Positions 1 to 5,189 of a stretch of 5,204 bases of DNA are shown here, one piece after another. The stretch covers positions 1 through 5,204 of the forward strand of contig DGXM01000066.1 in the NCBI GenBank assembly GCA_002396325.1. Reading direction: 5' to 3'. How positions within the stretch are numbered: the first letter of the stretch is position 1; each line of letters starts with the position of its first letter. The notes under the pieces were generated by a model. It did not search any database. It saw only the letters and a list, made by a program, of their open reading frames with translations, and was not told where the DNA came from. The DNA is from Treponema sp. UBA4232. GTDB taxonomy: Bacteria; Spirochaetota; Spirochaetia; Treponematales; Treponemataceae. Position numbers and translations under genes: made by a program.

Positions 1-687
1 GCCCTGAAGTTCTGCAAGTCTTGCTTCTTCGTTCCGTCTGGCCTGAATCTCCGCTTCCATTTCGTCCCTGAGTTTCTGCATCAGTTCCGGGGATGGTTTC
101 GACTGCATTTCAAGCGCGGCGAGTCTCTGCTTCAGGCTTTCGATTGTCTGAATTGAAGTGGATGCAGGCTCTGAAATATTTGTGCGAGAAAGAATCTCCT
201 GCACGCGTTTGTCTGTTTCCCTTGCAAGTTCGCTTAAAACCTTGTCCTGCTTTGTGGGTTTCGGGGCTGCGGCCGGGGGCTCTTCTTTTGCGGCTGGAGC
301 TTTTTCTTCCTCTACGGGAACTGCGGGTATGACAGTCTTTTCCTGTTTTGCTTCAGCGGAAAAAAGCGCGCTTGAGACGGCAGCCTCTTCAGAAACCGTG
401 ACATCTTTAGACGGAGACATTGAGTCTGCTTTGGAATCCTCCTCTGCGGCCGGGGGCTCTTCTTTTGCGGCTGGAGCTTTTTCTTCCTCTACGGGAACTG
501 CGGGTATGACAGTCTTTTCCTGTTTTGCTTCAGCTTTCACCGGGGCACCGCTTTCCTCGGATTTTACATCTTCCGCCTGGACAGAGATGAACAAATCTTC
601 CGCGGGTGTATTCTCATTCTGTGCTGCAAGGGGCATAAGTGCGGCCAGGGCAACTGCCATCCATGCTGAATAATTCTTAATCTTCAT
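1..687 (-). CDS. Exported Pro/Ala/Glu/Lys-rich coiled-coil protein, unknown function (3' end outside window)
   Basis: The frame is open from ATG at 687-685 to the window edge, giving 229 residues without a stop, so the gene is partial. The start is supported by GGGAGGA at 700-694, six bases upstream. Residues 1-22 look like a signal peptide: basic MKIKNYS, a hydrophobic stretch MAVALAALMPL, then AAQ with probable cleavage after Ala22. There is no lipobox Cys. Residues 30-145 are low-complexity, rich in Glu, Lys, Pro and Ala, and include an exact 30-residue duplication (52-81 and 111-140, motif EEEKAPAAKEEPPAA). From about 146, and strongly from about 180, the sequence is charged and heptad-like (ESLKQRLAALEMQ, then MQKLRDEMEAEIQARRNEEARLAEL), suggesting a coiled coil that continues past the edge. 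The Pro/Glu/Lys-rich part resembles periplasm-spanning linkers such as those in TonB or TolA, but this is analogy only. I do not recognise the family; any C-terminal domain is unseen. Confidence 0.85.
   Translation of the reverse strand, partial: MKIKNYSAWMAVALAALMPLAAQNENTPAEDLFISVQAEDVKSEESGAPVKAEAKQEKTVIPAVPVEEEKAPAAKEEPPAAEEDSKADSMSPSKDVTVSEEAAVSSALFSAEAKQEKTVIPAVPVEEEKAPAAKEEPPAAAPKPTKQDKVLSELARETDKRVQEILSRTNISEPASTSIQTIESLKQRLAALEMQSKPSPELMQKLRDEMEAEIQARRNEEARLAELQG
267..357 (-). repeat. 91-bp perfect direct repeat, copy 2 in gene order
   Basis: Second copy of the 444-534 repeat, encoding residues 111-140 of the same protein. The 86 bp between the copies (358-443) encode a different acidic, Ser-rich stretch (EEDSKADSMSPSKD and on), so this is a spaced repeat and not a tandem one. 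It ends just before the coiled-coil part of the protein. Confidence 0.95.
444..534 (-). repeat. 91-bp perfect direct repeat, copy 1 in gene order
   Basis: Identical base for base to 267-357, with a period of 177 bp (59 codons), so the reading frame is kept. It encodes residues 52-81 of the exported protein, starting AEAKQEKTVIPAVPV. Identity also covers third codon positions, which points to a recent duplication or gene conversion rather than selection on the protein alone. Confidence 0.95.
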
Positions 688-755
688 AAAACATCCTCCC
701 TTAATAAACAAGGATTTCCTCAAACTGTTACAGGACTGACCAATAAGTTTACCGC

Positions 756-795
756 CTAGTGTCATTCCGAACTCGCTAGTGTCATTCCGAACTCG
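756..795 (+). repeat. Two tandem 20-bp direct repeats
   Basis: The 20-mer beginning CTAGTGTCATTCCG occurs at 756-775 and again, identically, at 776-795. Only the second copy continues into the right arm of a hairpin (TTCGGAAT). The first is therefore a half unit of the repeat family, carrying the GTCATTCCGAA arm without its complement. Confidence 0.9.
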
Positions 796-806
796 TTTCG
801 GAATCT
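781..806 (+). repeat. 26-bp hairpin repeat unit, forward (unit B)
   Basis: Begins GTC, then a perfect 8-bp stem ATTCCGAA (784-791) / TTCGGAAT (797-804) around the loop CTCGT, ending CT. It shares its layout (GTCAT start, 8-bp stem, 5-nt loop, ATCT end) with the units at 825-850, 5106-5131 and 5144-5169. It is extragenic and REP-like in form. Confidence 0.85.
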
Positions 807-824
807 ATGCACTATATCTAGCGC

Positions 825-850
825 AGATGCTGAAACAAGTTCAGCATGAC
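825..850 (-). repeat. 26-bp hairpin repeat unit, reverse (unit C)
   Basis: A perfect 8-bp stem ATGCTGAA (827-834) / TTCAGCAT (840-847) around ACAAG, followed by GAC. On the minus strand it has the same form as unit B and is identical to the unit at 5106-5131. It faces unit B across 18 bp (807-824), making an inverted doublet like those of bacterial REP/BIME elements. The minus-strand continuation into 851-862 (CCCAAAAGTATT) is also shared with the right-hand array. Confidence 0.85.
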
Positions 851-862
851 AATACTTTTGGG

Positions 863-891
863 TCGGCTCCTTTTGACCGATTTCCTATAAA
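863..891 (+). promoter_or_regulatory. Possible promoter for the ABC operon
   Basis: TCGGCT (863-868, a weak -35) is followed after 17 bp by TATAAA (886-891, 5 of 6 to the sigma-70 -10 consensus). This would give a leader of about 100 nt before the ATG at 1003. TATAAC at 905-910 is another -10-like hexamer without a good -35. The region is AT-rich, so chance matches are likely. Confidence 0.3.
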
Positions 892-1002
892 ATCCACCAT
901 TGAATATAACACGAATCTGAAGAAATTTCAATGCATCGGTAAAAACGCTTAAATAGTAAAAAACACTTGCTTTTTTGCTTTGGATATGTTAAAAGCGAAA
1001 GT

Positions 1003-2757
1003 ATGACTTCATTCAAATGGTTCAATTCATTCTTGAAAAAACACAGTCTTAAGATGGTGGTCGGACTCATCATCATAACTGTAGTGTCGGTTATGTCCGT
1101 GATAAATCCCAAGGTTTCAGGCTTCGTTGTTGATCGTGTGATTATGGGAAAGGAGTACCGCTTTCTCTGGCCCTGCATGGCTATCCTTCTCGGGGTTTCT
1201 GTGTTCCGTGAAGGATTCCAGTATCTTGCACAGATGCTTTTTGAGAGGTCCAGCCAGGGTGTGCTTTTTGATATGAGGGACGCTGTGTACCGCAAGCTTT
1301 TGCGCGAGGATTTCACATTTTACAATAACAACCGCACAGGAGATTTGATGAGTCGCCAGACGGGAGACATGGATGCAGTGCGTCATTTCGTGGCTTTCGT
1401 TATTTACAACGTGTTCAGAAATCTTATATGGCTCTTTTCCGCCGTGGTGATGATTTTCTTTGTGAACGTGAAGCTGGCATTGATGTTTGTGGTGGTTCTC
1501 CCCATAAGCGCATTTTTTGTGTACAAGCAGATGATGGCGGTGGGTCCCGCATTTGCCGGAGTGCGCCAGTGTTTTTCGAGTCTCAATGCATACGTGCAGG
1601 AGCATATTGCCGCCAACCGTGTTGTGCGCGCATTCGCAAAGGAAGGATTTGAGTTCAACCGTTTTGAAAAGGAAAATGCGGCCTTCCGTGCAAGTGAAAT
1701 CAACGCATCTAAAATATGGCAGAAGTATGTGCCCATTTTCGAATTCCTTGGAACCGTGATAAACGTGATTCTGATGATTTACGGAGGCTACCTGACCATA
1801 AAAGGCGAGATGACGATGGGAGACTTTGTCACTGTAAACGGCTATCTGTGGATGCTCACGAACCCGCTTCGTATGCTGGGATGGCTTATCAACGACGTGA
1901 TGAGATTCAAGGCGTCGATTGACAAAATCTACAAGACCTTTACCGCCGAACCCGATATAAAACTTCCCGAGCATCCTGTTGAAAAGCAGCACATCGAAGG
2001 CACAGTGGAATTCGACCACGTGAATTATTCCACCCACGGCGAAGAGATTTTGAAAGACATCTGCTTCAAAGTGGAAAAGGGACATTCCGTTGGAATTCTC
2101 GGAAACACCGGAAGCGGAAAAACCACGGTAATGAATCTTCTGTGCAGATTCTACGATGTGACGTCGGGCCATGTTTATGTTGACGGAACTGACGTGCGCG
2201 AAATGAATATGTACAATCTTCGTGAAAACATCGGAATGGCAATGCAGGACGTGTTTCTTTTCAGTGACACGATTGAAGGAAACATTGCGTACGGAGATCC
2301 AGACTGCCCGTTTGAAAAAGTGGAGGCTGTTGCAAAACTTGCAGATGCCGACGGATTCATACGCGAAATGCCGGAAGGTTACGACACGATGGTTGGAGAA
2401 CGCGGTGTGGGGCTCTCCGGCGGACAAAAGCAGAGAATATCGCTTGCCCGTGCACTTTTGAAAGATCCTCCCATCATCATACTTGATGACACGACCAGTG
2501 CCGTTGATATGGAGACAGAGACTCAGATCCAGACAGCCTTGAAATCAGTTGCGGCGAATAGAACCCTCTTTGTGATTGCCTACCGCATTTCTTCTGTAAA
2601 AGACTGTGATCAGATTCTTGTTATGAACGACGGAAAAATCATCGAGAGAGGAACGCATGCTGATTTGGTAAAGGCCGGCGGATATTATGCTTCGGTCTAT
2701 CAGCATCAGTACGGCAATACGGAAGAGGAAGTCCCCGGATCCGAGGGAGGAAACTGA
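1003..2757 (+). CDS. ABC exporter half-transporter (TMD-NBD), degenerate-site subunit of a heterodimer
   Basis: A 584-residue fused membrane/ATPase subunit, normal length for a type IV (B-family) ABC exporter. Six membrane segments are expected in the N-terminal ~320 residues; clear ones lie near 18-34, 54-75, in a long hydrophobic stretch near 130-175, and near 240-265. ATPase domain: Walker A GNTGSGKTT (367-375), Q-loop Gln415, signature LSGGQ (471-475), Walker B IIILDD (491-496), D-loop SAVD (499-502). Two deviations stand out. Asp496 replaces the catalytic Glu, and Tyr527 replaces the switch His (IAYR for IAHR). These are the changes expected in the degenerate subunit of LmrC/TM287-type heterodimers, so it should need the next gene as partner. 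I chose ATG 1003 over an in-frame TTG at 967 because residues from 1003 on match family starts. The ribosome site before 1003 is weak (AAAAGCGAAAG). The substrate is unknown; drug or lipid export is typical of the family. Confidence 0.95.
   Translation: MTSFKWFNSFLKKHSLKMVVGLIIITVVSVMSVINPKVSGFVVDRVIMGKEYRFLWPCMAILLGVSVFREGFQYLAQMLFERSSQGVLFDMRDAVYRKLLREDFTFYNNNRTGDLMSRQTGDMDAVRHFVAFVIYNVFRNLIWLFSAVVMIFFVNVKLALMFVVVLPISAFFVYKQMMAVGPAFAGVRQCFSSLNAYVQEHIAANRVVRAFAKEGFEFNRFEKENAAFRASEINASKIWQKYVPIFEFLGTVINVILMIYGGYLTIKGEMTMGDFVTVNGYLWMLTNPLRMLGWLINDVMRFKASIDKIYKTFTAEPDIKLPEHPVEKQHIEGTVEFDHVNYSTHGEEILKDICFKVEKGHSVGILGNTGSGKTTVMNLLCRFYDVTSGHVYVDGTDVREMNMYNLRENIGMAMQDVFLFSDTIEGNIAYGDPDCPFEKVEAVAKLADADGFIREMPEGYDTMVGERGVGLSGGQKQRISLARALLKDPPIIILDDTTSAVDMETETQIQTALKSVAANRTLFVIAYRISSVKDCDQILVMNDGKIIERGTHADLVKAGGYYASVYQHQYGNTEEEVPGSEGGN
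2745..2751 (+). promoter_or_regulatory. Strong ribosome binding site for the second ABC gene
   Basis: GGGAGGA ends seven bases before ATG 2759. It lies inside the last codons of the upstream gene (encoding Glu-Gly-Gly-Asn) and fixes the downstream start at 2759 rather than the in-frame ATG at 2687. With only one base between the stop and the next start, translational coupling is likely. Confidence 0.85.
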
Positions 2758-2758
2758 A

Positions 2759-4540
2759 ATGGCTAGAAACAGATATGATATAGATGAAAGTCTTGAAGAC
2801 ACCTACGACTTCGGTCAGCTGAGGCGTCTCGGTAAATATGTGAAACCCCATGCAAAGGCAATGGCGGGTGTAATCGTCCTTATGCTTATGACAGCGGCAC
2901 TCGGAATGTTGTATCCGTATTTTCTGAAGATTATTATGGACAAGGCAATCCCTGAAAAGAATTTCCGTCTTGTGGTGATTCTTGGCGTTTCGACTCTCGC
3001 AATTTCTCTTTTTACGGCATTTGCGCTCAAATTCAAAATCAACATAATGACGAAGATTGGACAGGGGATTGTGCACGACCTGCGCTCCGATTTGTTCACG
3101 CATATTTTGAAGCTTCCGTTTTCTTATTTTGATTCCCGTCCCCACGGAAAGATTCAAGTGAGAATCGTAAACTATGTGAACAATCTTTCCGACGTTCTTT
3201 CAAACGGTCTGGTGAACACCATCACTGATTTGTGCTCGCTCATTTTCATAATCATCTTTATGTTCTCAATCAACGTGCCTCTGACTCTGGTGGTTCTTGC
3301 CGGCTTCCCGATTTTCATTGCATATGTTTTCTTCTTGAAAAAGAGACAGAGAAAAGCGTGGCGTGCGCAGAGCAACAAGCAGTCCAACCTGAATGCCTAC
3401 ATCTCCGAAAGCATAAACGGAATCCGGGTTACGCAGTCTTTCGTGCGCGAGGAAGAGAACATAAAGATTTTCAACAATCTGTCCGGGGCATACAGAAAGG
3501 CATGGCTCAAAGCTGTTACAATTTCATTTTTGATGGGACCCTTCGTGCAGATTATTTCCACGGCGACGATGGTGGCGGCATACGTTCTGGGCATACGGTG
3601 GATTCAGTCCGGATTTTCGGGAGTGACCGTCGGTACGCTGATTGCATTCACCGCATACATAAGCCGTTTCTGGCAGCCGATTACGACACTTGCGGATTTC
3701 ATCAACAATCTCCTTACCGCGGTTTCATACGTGGAGCGCATCTTCGAGACGATTAACGAGCCTGTTACCGTAAAAGACAAACCCGGCGCAAAGGAGCTTC
3801 CTCCGATTACGGGAAAGGTGGAGTACAAAAACATCAACTTCAGTTACGAGTCGGAAAAGAAAGTGCTTGACGATATAAGCTTCACGATAGAACCCGGCGA
3901 AAGCGTTGCGATTGTAGGACCGACCGGAGCCGGAAAATCGACCATTGTGAATCTTTTGAGCCGTTTTTACAATCCTGATTCGGGACAGATTCTTGTGGAC
4001 GGACATGACCTTCAGGATGTGACCATAAAATCCCTGCGCACTCAGATGGGCGTGATGATGCAGGACAGCTTTATTTTCAAAGGCACGATTATGGACAACA
4101 TACGGTACGGAAACATGGAGGCCACTGACGAACAGGTGGTTGAGGCCGCAAAGACCGTATGTGCCCACGACTTCATCATGGAAATGGAAGACGGTTACAA
4201 TACGGAAGTGAACGAACGCGGCTCAAGGCTTTCAGTTGGACAGAGGCAGCTCATTTCTTTTGCACGCGCCCTTCTGGCCGATCCTAAGATTCTGATTCTT
4301 GACGAAGCGACTTCTTCGATAGACACTGAAACCGAGATTCTCCTGCAGCGTGGACTTCACAAGCTTTTGTGCGGACGGACGAGTTTCATCATTGCGCACA
4401 GACTTTCCACAATCAAAAACTGCGACACCATTTTTTACGTGGATCATGGAAAGATTTTGGAACACGGAGCACACTACGAACTTATGTCTCATCTGGGACC
4501 GTACTACAAACTCTATTCGTCTCAGTTCGCACTCCTTTAG
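2759..4540 (+). CDS. ABC exporter half-transporter (TMD-NBD), catalytic-site subunit of a heterodimer
   Basis: A 593-residue fused membrane/ATPase subunit, starting one base after the stop of the first ABC gene. An acidic ~30-residue cytosolic N-terminus (MARNRYDIDESLEDTYDFG) precedes the membrane domain. Clear hydrophobic segments lie near 33-56, 71-90, in a long stretch near 145-190, and near 265-310. ATPase domain: Walker A GPTGAGKST (387-395), Q-loop Gln435, signature LSVGQ (491-495), Walker B ILILDE with catalytic Glu516, D-loop SSID, switch His547 (IAHRLST). All hydrolytic residues are present, but the signature is LSVGQ, not LSGGQ. In a head-to-tail dimer its Walker motifs meet the partner's perfect LSGGQ (active site), and its altered signature meets the partner's Asp/Tyr site (degenerate). 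This is the pattern known for LmrD/TM288-type subunits. The complex should act in the inner membrane as an ATP-driven exporter; no substrate can be assigned. It is the last gene of the operon, followed by a terminator. Confidence 0.95.
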   Translation: MARNRYDIDESLEDTYDFGQLRRLGKYVKPHAKAMAGVIVLMLMTAALGMLYPYFLKIIMDKAIPEKNFRLVVILGVSTLAISLFTAFALKFKINIMTKIGQGIVHDLRSDLFTHILKLPFSYFDSRPHGKIQVRIVNYVNNLSDVLSNGLVNTITDLCSLIFIIIFMFSINVPLTLVVLAGFPIFIAYVFFLKKRQRKAWRAQSNKQSNLNAYISESINGIRVTQSFVREEENIKIFNNLSGAYRKAWLKAVTISFLMGPFVQIISTATMVAAYVLGIRWIQSGFSGVTVGTLIAFTAYISRFWQPITTLADFINNLLTAVSYVERIFETINEPVTVKDKPGAKELPPITGKVEYKNINFSYESEKKVLDDISFTIEPGESVAIVGPTGAGKSTIVNLLSRFYNPDSGQILVDGHDLQDVTIKSLRTQMGVMMQDSFIFKGTIMDNIRYGNMEATDEQVVEAAKTVCAHDFIMEMEDGYNTEVNERGSRLSVGQRQLISFARALLADPKILILDEATSSIDTETEILLQRGLHKLLCGRTSFIIAHRLSTIKNCDTIFYVDHGKILEHGAHYELMSHLGPYYKLYSSQFALL

Positions 4541-4563
4541 GGTGGAAACGGTTTCGATGAATC

Positions 4564-4594
4564 AAAGGTCACTCTTCTCGGGTGGCCTTTTTTT
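4564..4594 (+). terminator. Rho-independent terminator of the ABC operon
   Basis: A 9-bp stem AAAGGTCAC (4564-4572) / GTGGCCTTT (4582-4590), with one T-G wobble, encloses the loop TCTTCTCGG. Seven T in a row (4588-4594) follow on the plus strand. It sits 23 bp after the stop of the second ABC gene and overlaps the last codons and stop of the convergent minus-strand gene. In the minus direction the stem is followed only by TTTGATT, so it should work mainly for the plus-strand operon. Confidence 0.8.
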
Positions 4595-4901
4595 GTTTCA
4601 GGATGTCGAGCACGTGTCTGAATGCGGAGTTTTCCTTTTTCATTTCACGAGAGCCTCTTGTGATGTTGCAGAGCGACATGCCGTATTTTCTTGCGATTTC
4701 CCTCTGTGTGGTTCCTGCGTCAAGTTCTTTTACCAGATGCCACCTGTTTGAAAAGTCTTTCAGTTCAGCTTTTGTGAAAAGACATTCGAAAAAGCCGTGG
4801 ATGAGCTGTTTATCCTGAATGTCGGCAAGCAGACCGCATATTTCTTCTATGGCATCATTATTCTGTTCATTTTCCAAAGATTCTGTGTTTTTTGTCCTCA
4901 T
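4569..4901 (-). CDS. trpR: Trp repressor (TrpR) family transcriptional regulator
   Basis: A 110-residue, all-helical DNA-binding protein, the usual TrpR length. The core from LFTKAELKDFSNRWHLV (41-57) through TTQREIARKYGM to ITRGSREMK (80-88) matches E. coli TrpR from memory. Thr43, Arg53, Arg82 and Gly83 align with corepressor-pocket Thr44, Arg54, Arg84 and Gly85; Gln66-Arg67-Glu68 aligns with the start of the helix-turn-helix (Gln68-Arg69-Glu70). The ITRGS motif separates it from the Bacillus YerC branch, which has a different sequence there. One pocket position differs: E. coli Ser88 aligns with Glu86. The turn before the helix-turn-helix is one residue shorter. By family it would bind DNA when loaded with L-tryptophan and repress aromatic amino acid genes, often itself. 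No trp genes are in the window. Start ATG 4901-4899 follows AGGAAG at 4911-4906. It is convergent with the ABC operon, and its 3' end overlaps the operon's terminator. Confidence 0.85.
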   Translation of the reverse strand: MRTKNTESLENEQNNDAIEEICGLLADIQDKQLIHGFFECLFTKAELKDFSNRWHLVKELDAGTTQREIARKYGMSLCNITRGSREMKKENSAFRHVLDILKQKKATREE

Positions 4902-4928
4902 AACTCTTCCTGCCGAAAATTGTTTCTA

Positions 4929-4934
4929 TGTACA
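4929..4934. promoter_or_regulatory. Possible operator palindrome at the trpR promoter
   Basis: TGTACA, a perfect 6-bp palindrome, lies between the -10 hexamer and the expected start site, where a repressor would block transcription. It shares GTAC with the outer part of the E. coli trp operator but lacks the CTAG core. Six bases in an AT-rich region is weak evidence. Confidence 0.2.
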
Positions 4935-4963
4935 ATAATACTACAAATATCTTTAAAAGTCGA
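4935..4963 (-). promoter_or_regulatory. Candidate sigma-70 promoter for the trpR-like gene
   Basis: Reading the minus strand, TCGACT (4963-4958; 4 of 6 to TTGACA) is followed by a 17-bp spacer and TATTAT (4940-4935; 5 of 6 to TATAAT). Transcription would start near 4928, leaving a short leader of about 27 nt that contains the AGGAAG ribosome site. Spacing and position are both right. Confidence 0.6.
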
Positions 4964-5057
4964 GAGTGATTTATTCATCCAAGGCTTCAGCATCCGTTCT
5001 GTTATTAGCGTTCAAAATGAGACAGTGGGACGCAGGAAAAAAGCAAGGAGGGGATGT
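4964..5057. other. Intergenic stretch with no identified feature
   Basis: Lies between the trpR-like promoter and the right-hand repeat array. I see no believable gene, RNA or terminator. GGGATGTCCC (5051-5060) is a small palindromic run touching the start of the array. Confidence 0.5.
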
Positions 5058-5095
5058 CCCAAAAGTATTGTCATCCTGAATTTATTTCAGCATCT
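5058..5095 (+). repeat. Repeat tail plus hairpin unit, forward (unit D)
   Basis: CCCAAAAGTATT (5058-5069) runs into a 26-bp unit (5070-5095) whose stem is imperfect: CTGAA / TTCAG around TTTAT, with a C-C mismatch further out. The whole 38 bp matches the reverse complement of 825-862 at 35 of 38 positions, so the tail is part of the repeat and not chance flanking DNA. Confidence 0.85.
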
Positions 5096-5105
5096 ATTGA
5101 ACACC

Positions 5106-5131
5106 GTCATGCTGAACTTGTTTCAGCATCT
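5106..5131 (+). repeat. 26-bp hairpin repeat unit, forward (unit E)
   Basis: A perfect 8-bp stem ATGCTGAA (5109-5116) / TTCAGCAT (5122-5129) around CTTGT. It is identical, in opposite orientation, to unit C at 825-850. It follows unit D after 10 bp and has no tail of its own. Confidence 0.85.
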
Positions 5132-5143
5132 CTCGTACAGGAG

Positions 5144-5169
5144 AGATTCCGGGTCAGGCCCGGAATGAC
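5144..5169 (-). repeat. 26-bp hairpin repeat unit, reverse (unit F)
   Basis: A perfect 8-bp stem ATTCCGGG (5146-5153) / CCCGGAAT (5159-5166) around TCAGG. Same layout as the other units but with a more GC-rich stem. It faces unit E across 12 bp; that junction itself forms ATCTCTC / GAGAGAT (5128-5134 and 5141-5147). Confidence 0.8.
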
Positions 5170-5189
5170 GGCAGCAGGTTCTGAATGAC
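5170..5189 (-). repeat. 20-bp half unit of the hairpin repeat (unit G)
   Basis: On the minus strand, GTCATTCAGAAC begins at 5189 and the full unit F begins exactly 20 bp later at 5169. This copies the left array, where a half unit at 761 is followed by a full unit at 781. No complementary right arm is present. Confidence 0.6.

Larger units (their letters stand above)
688..1002. other. Divergent intergenic region (315 bp)
   Basis: Lies between the starts of the exported-protein gene (minus) and the first ABC gene (plus), so it should hold promoters for both. Positions 688-755 are the 5' leader of the minus gene and contain its ribosome site; I could not pick a convincing promoter for it. Positions 756-862 are a hairpin repeat array. 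Positions 863-1002 are AT-rich with several -10-like hexamers and no believable gene. Confidence 0.7.

Noticed and set aside
158..673. Plus-strand open frame opposite the exported-protein gene, with a repeated Ser/Gly/Ala segment
   Set aside because: Its repeat is only the complement of the 91-bp duplication. The minus strand has a ribosome site, a signal peptide and a sensible composition.
621..687. Lipoprotein signal for the exported protein
   Set aside because: There is no Cys in the first 30 residues. The sequence MPLAAQ suits signal peptidase I cleavage instead.
1117..2427. Long minus-strand open frame (436 codons) opposite the first ABC gene
   Set aside because: The translation is His-rich with no domain, and it lies wholly antisense to a gene with every ABC motif. 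It is a codon-bias shadow.
2687..2758. In-frame ATG at 2687 as the start of the second ABC gene
   Set aside because: It would overlap the first gene by 71 bp and add 24 residues unlike the family N-terminus. The strong GGGAGGA at 2745-2751 points to ATG 2759.
4545..4555. Palindrome GAAACGGTTTC, similar to LacI-family operators
   Set aside because: It lies between two convergent gene ends, just before a terminator, where no promoter is expected. It is probably chance.
4797..5168. Plus-strand open frame of 123 codons at the window end
   Set aside because: It begins antisense to the trpR-like gene, runs through its promoter and then through hairpin repeats. It has no ribosome site or recognisable composition.
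5058..5189. CRISPR-like series of short repeats
   Set aside because: The units are hairpins in mixed orientation with 10-20 bp gaps that are not uniform spacers, and there are no cas genes. REP-like repeats fit better.
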